Shown here piece after piece: positions 46,862 through 59,780 of a stretch of DNA of 64,000 nucleotides; positions within the stretch are counted from its first letter, which is position 1, and the number at the start of each line of letters is the position of its first letter. Below the pieces are notes generated by a model, which was not told the DNA's origin, did not search any database, and saw nothing but the letters and a program-made list of their open reading frames with translations. The stretch is from Agelaius tricolor (Eukaryota; Chordata; Aves; Passeriformes; Icteridae), in assembly GCA_023055355.1 (NCBI GenBank), contig JALJCS010000034.1, positions 5,346,001 to 5,410,000 of the forward strand. Reading direction: 5' to 3'. Position numbers and translations under genes: made by a program.

Positions 46862-49351
46862 TCTTAACCTATCTTTGCCACGGTAACCAAGCACAGTTTG
46901 GAGCTGGAAACTCGCCTTTCAAGGGCAGAGTTAATTTAGTTTGGGAATGCTGGGGAAGCTTTGCCACAGGGAAAGGCCTTGGTACAACCATGGCTGGCGC
47001 TGCACAGAGGGGAGCTCGGCCTCACAGAAGCACAGGGGCTATGAGGTTTCACTTTGTCACACTATACCCCTGGCTGTGAGGCTCTCTGATAGCATCTGGG
47101 ATTTCTGAGCACTGCAGGGACTTCTTGTAAATGGAGCCACCTCATGATGTTTGTCCTGGACTGAATGCGCTGGGGCAGACAACTGATAAGGGACCTACAA
47201 GCTTGACATCAATACACAGTTGTGCTGTCATAACAATACAGCCTCAGCCTCTAGGTTACAGCTTCTCAGAAATCAGGAATGCTCATTAGGGGCACAGATA
47301 ATTGGGAGTGGTTTCCTCGAAAGGAAAGCCACTCCAGGTACTGCAGTGTGGAGGGCAGGCCTTCACAATGGTGGCATTGTTTAGAAGTCATTGGCATCTG
47401 CAAACAAAAATCTATTTAACTCACTGTAACAGTCTAAGGGGGGAAAAAACCAAAACAAATCAGGAATCTGTTATCAACAGAGTCAGCAAATCTCCCTGCC
47501 TCTGCAGGTAGAACAGGGTGATGGTTCTGAAGGTGTTAATATGAGTGCCAGAGATTCCCTTTGAGGTATCTCATCTCCTCTGGTAAATGTGTGATCAGGC
47601 TCTCTTGGCAAATACCAGCACTCATGGGAGCAGAGCCGTAGGAATATTTTTTAGCAACTACTGTAATGCAGAATACTGTGGTGCACTTTCACTTCAAAAT
47701 ATTTATATTTAGGCTTAAATGCAAACGTTCCTTTGAAGTCTTCTAGTCACCCTGTATGTCTCAAGTTCTTTAAAATGTACAAGCACAAAATATAGCCATT
47801 AAAAAAAAATCAACCTACAACTGGATTAAAAGTGTTGTACAGACAAGTGCCTTCAATATACAGACACACAGATAGTCAGTCTCTACCCTAGAGCTTTTTA
47901 TGTTGAATCTTATAAGCAGAGTTTGAAAGACCTGCTAGCCAAGCTAAAATATCTTGTATCTTTCAGTTTTATCAATAATTATCAAGTGCTACAGTTGAGA
48001 CTACACCCACATTCTTTGGGCTATATCCTGCCCTTGCCTAATATCCAGTGTTATGTCCATATTTGTTCTAACTCCTTTTCCCCCTCTTTCTCTCCCCTGC
48101 CATCAAGAGCCCTCTCCCTGAATCCTTCCCCCTCTGTGATTTGCACCCATGGGCACACGTTATGGCCAAAAATGAGAAGACAATGAAATGAAAATGAAAG
48201 AATTCACAGGAAGCTTCTTCAAGTGTCAAATTGCAGGATGAGGACAGTTCATTGCCTCTGTGGAACCAAAATAATTTTCAGTTTTAAAATTATAAACTTT
48301 GCAGGCATGCATATGTTTCCTTGTCATAAATAAATAAATTAATGAAGACATGGCTGGGGAAAACATCCTTGCTAGCCACCAGTTGCACCTCAGTAGCTCC
48401 AGTTCGCTTGACACTTGACAAACAGAGAGATAGAAGTGAGTTATATGTTGCTATGGTTTTATGACCAAAAAAATAAGTCAAGGAGAACAGGTATTATAAC
48501 ATTTAGACATTTCTTTCCTCTCTGTCCCTGAGGGATTTTTTTCAATGGCAGTTTCTGCACTGAGAAACAGCAAAAAGAGAAAAGAGAGAGAAAATCCTTT
48601 AATCGCATCCTTTACTTTTAATCTGATCCCTGGGACACAGAATGCATTATTTAGAGGAGAGGTTTGTAGCTGAGATGGAACCTTTCAGCTCCTGGCTGGT
48701 GAGTGGCACAGCCTGTGCTGACCAGGGTGGACATTTCCCTCTGCAGTGACAGAGCACATCCTGTGTCCCTGCCTCGCCAAGGCAGCCAGAGGGGCCAAAC
48801 TGCAGCCACGGATAGCTACAGCTATCTCTGGAAAAAAGCATAGTTTTTTTTTCATCCTTGCAGCTTCTATTCTATTATTATGGAGCTTTATGAACTGCTG
48901 CAGATGAATTGAGCCCCTTTTTTGTTGAAAACTCAGCTTTTATCATCTTTTATTCCTTCTTAGGGAGTGTTAATGGGTCTGAAATGGAAGGCTTGCTGTG
49001 ACAGTGATGCCACACTGGGAAGCCCTTGCAGCAGAGGTTCCTGAGCCAATTTGGATGTTAAAGCAGCCCCTCTCTGCTGCTCTTTCCATCCTGACAGAAT
49101 TATGATGTGCTCCTCAGCCTACCATACATTATTGAAGAGTTCTCTGGGTAAACACATGCTACTGCAGTCTCTGGCTGTAGGAGAGACATTACCCAGCTGA
49201 AACTGCTGTGACAGCAGCCAACTCCTTGCATTTCCACTTCCAACTCTTCCTGAATCCAAAATGTGCCCCACCATTGCTGCTATGGACACAGAGAATGAAC
49301 CCTGAAGACTCAGGAGAGGATTTTGTCAGGCCCAGAGTTTCCCAAATAGCC
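46862..49351. other. Intergenic, nothing recognised
   Basis: Unique sequence. The first few hundred bases (to about 47,150) are GC-richer and could belong to an unrecognised part of the adjacent LTR insertion. Confidence 0.5.
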
Positions 49352-49596
49352 TCCAGCTGTGCCAGGGGAGGTTTAGATTAGATTATAGGAGCAATTTCTT
49401 CCCTGAAAGGGTGCTCAGGCATTGGAACAGGCTACCCAGGGAGGTGATGAAATCACCATCCCTGGAATTGTTCAAAAGGAGTCTGGATGAGGCCCTTGGG
49501 GACATGATTTAGTGGTGCACGTGGTGGTGATGGGCTAATGGTTGAACTCAAAGATCTTAGAGGTCTTTCCCAACCTTAATGGTTCTATGATTCTGT
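49352..49596 (+). mobile_element. CR1 LINE, 3' end fragment
   Basis: Forward CR1 3' end beginning with CAGCTGTGCCAGGGGAGGTT-type sequence, then GGCATTGGAACAGGCTACCC near 49419-49438, the GGACATGATTTAGTGGTG part near 49500-49517, and the terminal TTAATGGTTCTATGATTCTG at about 49577-49596. It belongs to the same broad CR1 group as the 14.2-kb fragment, in the opposite direction. Confidence 0.9.
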
Positions 49597-52500
49597 GCTC
49601 TTTAATGACAGGCTTTTGCTCATCTTCACTGGCCATAAATAAATTTAATGCATCAGTCTCTGCAAGACTGATAAAACTGGCTTAATTTTATCCTTATCTC
49701 TCACTAACTCATCATGGACAGTGTGAAAATCATCACTGAAGGTTTTAGATGACATGGACAGCTCAAAGGATCAGGGCAACTCTGATTACAAGTGCTTGAT
49801 CCCACCCAAAGATAGTTCTGTCCTTCAGTGCCCCTGCTGAGGAGGTGGAGCAAGACACACTCCAGGCTACATCCCATTTCTACCTATGGCATATGAACTA
49901 AAGTACTGCAAATTTTGTCCAGTGTTTGCATGAAATAGGGTAAAGCATCCTTCTTGCTGATTAATTAGCAAGGAAATTTAATACTAGCTGATTTATTGGC
50001 TTACAAATATGTTTTGGCCATTAGAAGGAGCTACTGGACACACTTGCAAGGTGAAATCCTGGGAATTTTTCCAATAATTCAAATCAAGCCAAGATTGACT
50101 TTGATCCAGTAGACGTGAGATGAACATTTTATCTCCTTAGGCATCTTTCAGTCTGTTGAAACTCTTGCATGTATATTTCACATATGAATGTATACAGCAT
50201 TTTATGGTAAGCTTCTGGCTAGATAAATCCTATCTATATATTTTTATTCTAATTTACAATACTTGGATACATGGGAAATGCTTGGAAACAGATGAATTTG
50301 CATAAAATCAGATTTTCTCCACCTAAAAAATGATAGGAAAATATGCCAGTGAAATTCATGCTCAAATAATCCCTGGTATTCCACTAAATTTAAAAAAAAT
50401 GGAACACTCAGATTCTTCTTTGTTCACAGCACAGACATGGATTTTATTTTACCCTTACCTCCTCTATTACCAAGTATAATTTGTGTTCCAAATTCAGGTA
50501 CCGGGTGCTATTATCTTGAAAAGCACTTGATACTCCTAAGTGTGTAAGAGCCAATTCTATAAAATTTTTCACAGGCTCCCATGTTTCCATGCAGCACTGA
50601 CAACATCTTGTTAATTAGGAAAATCAGGTTTGCCCAAGGAGGGAGAAAACACTGTCAGTATAAACAATGGTGAGATCTTTCTCTCACCATCTGAATCACA
50701 CATTTTGTAATAGGAAGGTAAAATGTGATGTTCTTTAGAGGATAGAAAGAAATTTAGTTTTGCCAGGAATCCACTGAGCAAGGATAGAGAGATGCTCTCC
50801 AGGCTATGATGAGCAAAGTGTTGTCTGAAGTGGACATGCAGCAAGCTTTCAGACATCATTTTAGGCTCTAGGAGGAATGATGACAAAGCTCTGCTCTAAA
50901 ACACTGGGTAACTCTGAGCCAGCAGTGAATAGAACAGGGTGTTTCATTTTTGTGGTGCAGAATTCCAAAGAGTAACAGGATCCAAGGTGAAATTTGGCTG
51001 GATAGTGTTAACCTTGAATGGGAAAGCAATGCACTGATGTCCAGTTAGCAGAAACAGAGGGAAGAGAGCTCTGTAAAAGAGTGAAAGTGTGGCTGCACTG
51101 CAGGCACTGAAGTGAAGCTGGGAAGGACAGGGCACGTGAGCAGGGTGCTGCTCTGCACATCCAACACACAGTCCACAGGACATGTAGTGGTCACTGATGT
51201 CTGGTTTTTGAAAGAGCCTTATCAGGTGACATTAGCAAGGTTCTAAGACAACACACCAGCCTGGGAAACTGAAAGAAATTGAGATGTATTGAGGATGCTG
51301 AGCACAAACACCACAGGAAATGAGTGAACAGCGCAGGTGGAGGATAAACAGGAGGCACCTCGGTGAAAGCAATTTATAGAGCATTTGCTCAGTAGCATGA
51401 ACTGATTTTGTAATCAATGCTGATAACAGAGCAAGGATCTGGGCTGCTTTTACCTTGAGGCTCCTTTGTTCAGGAACAAAGGGATGCAGGAGCAGCCAGG
51501 CAGCATGGGCTCCCAGCGGTACCTCCCGTGAGAGCAGGGCAGGATAAGCCTCAGCAGCATTCCTGAAAATATGGGCACCTGCTTCAGTGCAGGGGGTGTC
51601 TTGTCCACCTCATGCACCCAAACCCACCTGCAGCAACCATCCCAGAGCAAAATACCAGCTCCATTTGCAGCATTTCATGTTTATGCTATAGATTTATTTG
51701 GGGAGGAAGAAATGCACGTGGAATAAGGCAGCAATTCCTTGTGAAAAAAGAGTCAGTTTGCTCTACCTCAAACTGCTATAATCCAAAGATAATGGGATGA
51801 TCCTAATCAAGGATTGTAACTATTGTTCTAGGAATCAGTTATGAATTATTATTTTTCTACATTTAGTCAGCATATCCTCCAGAATATCCCATCTGACAGT
51901 GGTCAGAAAGCTGGTGTGCCTGGAATTTGCTGCAGAATTTAATTGTGCCTTATGGGGATTCCCTTCTGCCAATGATTTGTTGGATATTGATCCAAATAAC
52001 TGGAGGACCTTTTCCTTTTCTTTTTTTTTTTAAATAATTAATCTCTAAACAGGCATTTGAAAGAAAACAGACTAGCCAAGGAGAGCTAACATTCCTTCTG
52101 CTGTTAAAAATCCTACTAGTAATCGATCGATATCTCGGATCATGTCCTTTGCTGATGGAAAAAATTGAATATTATTTTAGGGAGCCATCTTTTAGGGTTT
52201 TTTTAATTATTTCATAAGACATCCTATTATTTTTGTGGTGCACAACAGGTGCAGGGAAGATTATTCAGCCAAGGGCAGAAAGACCTAAGCACACGGCTGC
52301 TGTTTAGACAGTGCCACCTTGATTATCCAAGCATCATGGGGACACTGAATATGTTTGCATAATTAAGGCCTTGGCTAATGGCAGTGCTTTTAAATGCAAT
52401 TAATAGCTTTCTGGGGATGCAATTATTTTGAAAAACAAGGAGATTGTGGTAAATGAGCTTCAGATAACTGTGGTAGAACTAACAAGAGTGTTCATTTTTG

Positions 52501-52775
52501 ACACGATCAAAACATAATAGCAGATGACTTCCAATCACAATATGTATTAAATTTAAGAGAAAGCATGAAAGCAAAATTATGTTTATAAAGTGTTGAAAAT
52601 TAAATTTAAAAAAATGTGTTAAGTAGGATGAATTGAGAGAATAATTTCATTAGCAGTTTTCATTCTTACTCATTTGAGAGATGGTCATTCTCACTTTGTT
52701 CAAGGTACTCTCATGCATGCGTAACAGAAATAAGATACTTCCTCACAGTACAATTTGCACTTTTTAAAAATGATC
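49597..52775. other. Intergenic; candidate regulatory words at 52,110-52,640
   Basis: No gene recognised. AATCGATCGATATC at 52121-52134 is an overlapping pair of ONECUT/CUX-like sites. The following 500 bases are rich in TAATTA-, GCAATTA- and TTTGCATAATTA-type words, a typical conserved-enhancer look. Confidence 0.4.
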
Positions 52776-52930
52776 AGTCATAGAGCAGTTTGGTTTGGAA
52801 GGGGCCTAAAAGACCTTCTAGCTCCAAACCCTTTGGGCAGGAACACTTCCCACTATCCCAGGCTGCTCAGAGCCCCATCCAGCCTGGCCTCGAACACTTC
52901 CAGGGGTGGGGCATACATAACTTCTCTTAG
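52776..52930 (-). mobile_element. CR1 LINE, 3' end fragment (reverse)
   Basis: Reverse CR1 3' end: TTTGGTTTGGAAGGGGCCTA near 52789-52808, then the GGGCAGGAACACTTCCCACT portion, CATCCAGCCTGGCCTCGAAC at about 52877-52896 and the GGGGCATACATAACTTCTCT end. Diverged but unmistakable. Confidence 0.88.
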
Positions 52931-55900
52931 AACAGACATGCAAATATCATGCAAATCCACCTAATGCAGCCCCCTCTTAGAGCAGGGAGACTACACCTGC
53001 ACGAAGGCAAAGCATCCCAGAGCTGTTTCCAGCATCCCCAGGCACAGGGCTGGGGGTCAGGGGCAGCCCTGGGGCTGGGCTGGGCAGGGCAGGCAGGATG
53101 GGGGACATGGGGGACACAGAAGGCTGGCTTTGTGTCCAGAGCTGCTTGGAAATATAGTCCATCTTTTCATATGCTCAGAGACAGCCAAAAGGGATAGACA
53201 TAGATGCTCCAAGAAAATACTTAGCGTATTAGTTTTCGCAAAATCTTTAACTTTTTTTTCTTCCCCCTTTTAAAAAATAACAGAGAGCTACTGTACCCTG
53301 CTGAGACCAACATCTGTGCAGACAATTAAACCCTTTGAGACTCTGAGCAGGGGGGAAACTCAGAGGAACTGGCCCTTTTCTACTACATCCTCTGAAGGAT
53401 TACAGATAAAGAAAAGATTTTGCAAATAGCTAGGCACATACATAATTACAAAGAGATCCCGCTGATTTGTTTTTAAATAAATTTGGTTAACAATGAAGTT
53501 TTATTTTCTGAAAAATACTGATATTGGCACTTGGATCTGAAATACAGCACTAACATCTTTGTTGTAAACCTCTTTTGGTAGGAAGCCAGATCTAAGACAA
53601 CAGAATAAGAAGCTGAATAAGTCCTTGGGTTTTATTCTTCAAATTTCACAGGAAATGATGTATAAAACTTGATTCACAATGATATGACCCCAAGAGCTCC
53701 TTATAAAAAATTCTGGTTTCTTCTTTTTTTCTGTTGTTTAGCTAGAGTTGGACAAGTGGGACAGAATATTTTTTCAAGGTATTTTCACTAATTATTTTTT
53801 TTTTTTACCCAGGATTTTACTTAAGAAAAGGACTTCCAGCATGGAGGGATGCCACTGTGGTATGGGTGGTTCAAATGTGGAGTGAGTTCAGTCCCTGCTC
53901 TTCATGGCTCAAGATCTCAATGAACAAGGTAAACACTGAGAGAGGAAAGATAAAGGAAGATGAATTAAAAAGATTCAATTGCAGGCACCTTTTTATGAGA
54001 ACTTTCTGTTGAAAAAAAAAAAAATCTTTCTGTTGAAATTATTCTGACCCAGGGCTGTGTATTAATAGCTCTTAGTGCTAATTGCTGTATGTGCTTCCTT
54101 GTGCACACATCATTCCACAGAAACAGACATCCATACATCTATTAAATTACTTGTATTTCCCTGGGAAATGCCCACCAACAATTTCAGGTTTCCAGGCAAA
54201 CAGAAAGATTAGCTCTGGTTCTCCTTCCCTGCATCCATGCTGTGCCTGCCTGTGCCCTCCCTTGTGCTGCAGGAGGGAGTGCCAAAGAGCTGGTGGGTGT
54301 TTTTCACACAGGGATATTGGCAGTGCTTTGGAAAGCTGTGATGAGTAGAGGTAACACTAAGGAAAAGTGTGCTGTGGGAAATATGTACCACCTTCAATTT
54401 GAGATGCTGGTGTGTGACACTTCCTGCCACAGAGAAAAATCTGACCTGCCAAGATGAAACCCCTTGGCATGTACTTTAAGAAAGGAACAAAAAAGCACAA
54501 TATTAGGAAATGATTTGACAACATTTCTAAACTGTCAAACCCAGTACAAATCTCTACATACAAGTCCAGGTTTGCAACAGCCTGAGAAAGTCCGTGGGCA
54601 CAGACTGCAGCCAAGACCAGTTCTCCTGTGAGCAGGGATGTGCCAAAGTCATTTACCCTAAACATAAACACAGCAGCTCCCTCTGATACCACCCCAGCAC
54701 AATTACTGCTGCACACTCCTGATGGAGCATGGAAAAGGACAGACATTAGGAGAAGTCAAGTCAGTTTTGGTGAATTTTAAGGAAACATGACCTGCAGCAG
54801 GAAGAGTTCAATGCTGAGAAACTGCAGGGCAAGGAAGGGAATTATCTCATTACCATGGCTCTGCTGCTGGTTCTCTGCCCCAGCAGACTTCCATCCCTCT
54901 CCCCAACACCCACATTTCCATGTAGAGAAACCTGGTCAAGGCTTGGCTCATGCTGCAGCAAGGCCACCAGGTCTGCAGCATGCTGGTCTCCTCCTTGGCA
55001 AGGACCAGGAAACTGCTAAACCAAAAGCTTCTCTGCCTTCACAGGTCTTCTGCATCCCTTCCAGGTTTTGCCTCCCATTTTAAGGTCAGTGCTCTGTCAG
55101 GGGAATTATAAAGGACGATCTTAGGTAGAAGATAAGGCAATAAATGTTTGGATGTGTTCCCCTTGCTGGGGTACCAACCTTGTTGTCTGCAAACCTGAGC
55201 TGGGCTGGCAGGGGCACCCCCAGCAGAACAGAAATCCAGATAGGGAGAAAGGTTTGGTTATAAACACACAGATAAAGCTGCCTTTCTGAAAGCCTAATGA
55301 TGCTTCTGATTTAAACATAAACCTTCAAACCAATCTGGTTCACAATAACACTGGGATATAAACATGATGGTTTCAAAAGACACCAAAACTGGAGCAGTGC
55401 AAATGTTTATTTCAGTGTGAAAATACGAGGCTTCCTAATATTTAGTGTCTTTTTAAATATTTGCTTCAAAATGTGGCTTGGATTATAAAGACAAGAATTT
55501 TAAGAGCAAATAGCTGTTTAGTTAAGGTTGCACACTGGATTAACTTCATAACAGGATTTATAGAACAGATTATTAGGAGAGTTTGGCTAATAAATGCTCT
55601 CAAGGTGAAAGAACACTCCTGTCAGAGCAGAAGTAGAAATTGTCTGAAATAATCAGTTTTAGAAACCTGCAGTGCCTCCTCATGGCCAAGTAGATGCTCT
55701 CCTGCTCTGGGGTCTCTGCATTCAGTGCATTTTGTATGAAGGAATTAGTTATGGTAGTTTGTAGAGTTTATATTGGTTACTTTTATTACCATGAAGCAGC
55801 TGAAACCTGTTGTGCCCCTTTCCTGCCATGCCCTGGAATGGTGACTAGGGAGCAGCTTTCAGCTTTTCATTAGGGTCACAAAACCAGAAACATTGACAGA

Positions 55901-56071
55901 AACATTTTAAGTGGGGAGGCAGGGTGGTAAATCCTTGTTACCTCCAAATGAAATGGAAGCAGTCAGCTGTAAAACAGAGGAATGGGTCAAATGGAATGGA
56001 CAGTGGCTTTTCCATAGGGATAGTGACTCCTCAAGAAATTGAAGCAGCTTAGTCTCAAATGAGGCTTGTAT

Positions 56072-56098
56072 AAAAATAAATAAATAAATATATAAATA
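56072..56098 (+). repeat. (TAAA)n microsatellite
   Basis: About five TAAA units followed by TATATAAATA. It lies 65 bases before the CR1-type tail at 56163. Confidence 0.9.
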
Positions 56099-56162
56099 CC
56101 CCCTCATCCTTTGCTAATATAAGTGATTGTGTACTACAGCAAAAATTTCCAGACAGAATTTA

Positions 56163-56222
56163 TTGGCCCCAATGATCCTGCTGGACCCTTCCAACTCAGC
56201 ATATTCAAGGACTCTATTCTGA
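56163..56222 (+). mobile_element. CR1-type 3' tail (CR1 or SINE remnant)
   Basis: Forward match to the conserved CR1 tail: AATGATCCTGCTGGACCCTT then CCAACTCAGCATATTC. Such tails end both CR1 copies and CR1-mobilised SINEs. The sequence upstream (56100-56162) shows no clear tRNA head, so the parent cannot be decided. Confidence 0.65.
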
Positions 56223-56639
56223 AATAATGCAGAGCATACACTGCAGTCTGTAAATGAGGCATTCTCTAAGGAAAATCATGGCAGAAATTTTAGTGGTTCC
56301 CAGTCAAAGACCATTTCAAATATTGAAGAGGTGTAAAAGAAACACCTGCTGGGTTCATTCTCCCCTTTCTTTCTCTCTTCCTATTGCTATTTCATTCCCA
56401 GACAGACACACACACACATAAAGATCTATGTGAAATTATGCATACCAAAGAGGTTTATTATTAAAGTTTCTAGCAACCTGAAACCTGGGACATCAAAGAG
56501 TTTTGGAGGAACTTTGCTCTCTGTTCTGGGGAGGGTTCAACTCTTGCTGTATTTGACCCAGGTTGCTCCAGCCCTCTAACCACCACCAAAACAAATTTCA
56601 AGAGAAAGTTCTTTTTTGGCCCATCTCTGGGTTAACCTT

Positions 56640-56740
56640 TAATTTTTGTATTTATATATAAATTTTTATATCTATATTTATAAATATTATTTATATTTAT
56701 ATTAAAAATATTTATGTGTAAATATTTTATATTTGGTTCT
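56640..56740. repeat. TATA/TTTA low-complexity segment
   Basis: Roughly 100 bases of TATATAAAT, TTTATA and AATATTTA words with almost no G or C. A possible duplex-unwinding or matrix-attachment element by composition only. Confidence 0.8.
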
Positions 56741-58093
56741 TTTGCTGAGGACTTAGCCTCCCCAGCACGGGGCATTCCAGCCATAAGTAATCATTCCTCA
56801 TTTATTGTCACCTGATGTGAGCTCCAGCTCTCACTGACAATTCTCATTCAGCACTTAGTGTGCTATATTTCACCTCAGAGTAATGAAAGTACTTTTCAGG
56901 ATGACATTAAGTAGTGATATAAAGTGACTGTGACTTACCCTTGGGGTCCCTTCATAATGTGTTGGAATTTTTACATTACTGGCAATTTTTGTAAAAATAA
57001 AGTTCTACCTTAGTTCCTTAATCAGTGAAAGACTAAAAGTTTAATTAACATAAAAGATTATGTATTTCACCTTCTTCACAGCCTAAAGGCTCTAGGGTTT
57101 TTCCTTGGCATATCAAAAAGTCTTCCTAATAAATCACCATATGCCAGTAAAAGTAATGACATAATAAACTTGTTCTGTGGTATTCTGAGACTGATTTAAA
57201 TGTGAGATCTCTTTTCTTAAATCAGTCATGAAATATAATAATTTTCTTTAAGGCTATGTAGTATAAGGCCTACTTACATCTCCAGTGCTCGGTACAGAGC
57301 CTGTATGCTGTTTGCCCTTGAATGCTTCATAATTTTTCTTCATATTTTTTAAAAGACTTGAGGGAGGTTGTTGAGCTGTTTTCCCCCTATAGAGAGTACA
57401 CATTTCTGAATATTATGCAGATACTGTCTCTTACTTAAATTCTTTCTAAGTAGACCTTTCCCCAGCTTTTCTTCCTTTATCCTCTAATCTATCCACACTG
57501 AAGTAAGCTGCCATTGTAACCACATTCATACCAAAATTTTATTATTCTGAGAGCCAAGTAATTTGGACATTCATGGCCTTACTTCTTCAAAAACTGCATT
57601 TGAGATGTTAAAAGTACTTTGTCTCTTCCTTGAGCAACTGGCATCATGACAAGAGAGTCAGTAAAGCCCCACTTAGCATCAGGGTGACTACCAGTAAAGC
57701 TGTTGGGCTGCAATGAACAGATTTAACTTCCAGATTTGTAGATTTGCTGAGCTGTTTTACTGGATAATAGCTGGTATTTCTGATTTAGAGACTTTAAGAG
57801 GTTTAGGTTTTAGAGATTTTAGCTTGCTTGGTTTAATGAAGTTTGAGTAAGTGCCCAGCAGCTTCACAGTGACTGTGTGTAGTTGCATGATGATGTGTTT
57901 CAGATTTTCTGGATTCCAGACAAATAGTTTATTTTCCCAGTGTCTTGCTGTCAGTAATTGCATCCCATTACTAAACTCCATCAAGAGTATGGAATACAGA
58001 TGCTTGAAGGAGTAATGAGGTGCATTCCTTCAAACAGAAAACAAAGACTAAGCCAGAAAAGAAAAGCTTTCCAAATGTTTAAACAGATTACGA

Positions 58094-58116
58094 AAAAAAA
58101 AAAAAAAAAGAAAAAG
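58094..58116 (+). repeat. Poly(A) tract
   Basis: Eighteen or so A residues followed by GAAAAAGG. No AATAAA precedes it at the spacing of a processed transcript. Confidence 0.85.
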
Positions 58117-59723
58117 GTCAAAATTGTTTGAGTTTCTGGGACATAGCAAAATTGGCACTTTTAACTAGTTAGTAACTATGAGCTCATGGTCCAGGCAAAA
58201 GAGTCAGGCTAGTCTCTCTCCTCAGCTGAACTCTACCATCTTGTGGGCTCCCAGGAAATTACAGTCTCAGTCTTAAAAATCATCTTAATAAACCAGCTAA
58301 AATAGCTGACAGCACTGCTTTTGGTTTTTTTAATTACTAAGTAGCATATTATAGACAAAATACTATTAAAGCTTTTTTTAAAAAAATTATTTACTCTTTC
58401 AATTTGTGGCTTTCCAAGCCATAACAATATGTGTGCATTCCACATATTTCAGTATTTCCCAGTTACTTTGCAAACGCTTGATTTGATCAGTGGAAGTTTT
58501 ACTGTGACAATAGAAAAGAGAATTATACAAGCAAGCCCTTTGTTGCAATTTAGCATTTTGCATCTTGTGACAAGGAAATCAGAGCACTTAAAACAAAATG
58601 AACCAAAACCAAACACTTGCTTTGAGATTCTTTCTTTCTCCTGATCATTTAAGTTATCCTGAAGTGCCAGAGATCAGTACAGTTTTGGCTTTGAACTGCA
58701 GGATTTCCACTTTTTATGTGGTAGGGATTTTTACAGGAACTTTTAACTTTCTTTTTCTGTTCAGGAGTGATGGGTTTTTTGATGGGAATCTGACTTGGAG
58801 TCAAATAGTGCTGAATTTAACACTTGAACTGTAGAGGATATTTTTCAAAACCTTTTAAAATGTAGTAGCTGCTGAGTTCAGCGGGATTTTACCAGCAGCC
58901 AGGCCGTGAGCTATTAAAAAACCCCAAACCTTAATTAAAAAAGAAAAAAGCCACAATATGCAGTTAAAAGCACTGTGGGGTGCTCTAGCTGTTAAAGGAA
59001 AAAGAAAACATGGTGTTGCAGAGCAGGTGTTGAAAAATTAAACTACTGAGTTCAGACCAGTACATTTCTAGGCTGTAAAACATGGCTGGAAAAACACTTT
59101 AATGTTCTTTTTCCAAGCACAGCGAGTCTATTAAGTAATAAATATCAAAAGGCCAATTCAGCTCTCATTAGTGTGACTGGGATGGGAACTGAGACTTGAA
59201 TCAGGCTCTAAAAGTCAGATGCTGCTGTCCCTGTCTGGGAGGATGTGATGCTCAGTGACACATTCTGACTACCCCGATCTGAATTGTTTAGTGTCAGAGC
59301 AAGTGAAACTTGACTGATATGCCATGTTCAGTCCTCAAAACAACAGCAGGACTCATGGTGTGTTGTCTATCTAATAATGAAAAGGTAGGGTTCAACACCT
59401 ATTGATGTAAATCAACATTTTTCTGCCTCAAGAACTGCTAAACTGCATCCTGAGAAAAATGTTACAGTAATGTTTTTACTCCTGGAGCAGCACAGGAGAA
59501 ACTGGTGGAACAAATGTGTTTTCTACTCTATCCGTCCCTGGCTGAAATACAAAGTGGTGTTAAAAATTCAAATGCAGTTAGTAAGAGGAACCAACAGAGA
59601 AAAAGTTCAGTAAGAGAACCAAAGAAAAACAAATTTACTCATTCATCAAACACACCCTGCACCCTTCTATGAAAGAAATGTCTCACATCAATGAAGACTT
59701 CAATGAAGTTGGGGTCTGTAGAT

Positions 59724-59780
59724 GATCACAGAATCATTTGGGTTGGAAAAGACCTTTAAGATCATTGACTAAACTGCAAT
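59724..59780 (-). mobile_element. CR1 LINE, terminal remnant (reverse)
   Basis: Short reverse CR1 3' terminus: ATCACAGAATCATTTGGGTT followed by GGAAAAGACCTTTAAGATCA. Only the last 55-60 bases of the element are present. Confidence 0.75.

Larger units (their letters stand above)
52931..59723. other. Intergenic, no gene recognised
   Basis: Unique sequence with simple repeats and one CR1-type tail as listed. A short G-rich patch lies at 53,050-53,110. Around 54,003-54,035 the word TTTCTGTTGAAA flanks a 13-base A run, a small direct duplication. No exon-like sequence recognised. Confidence 0.55.
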
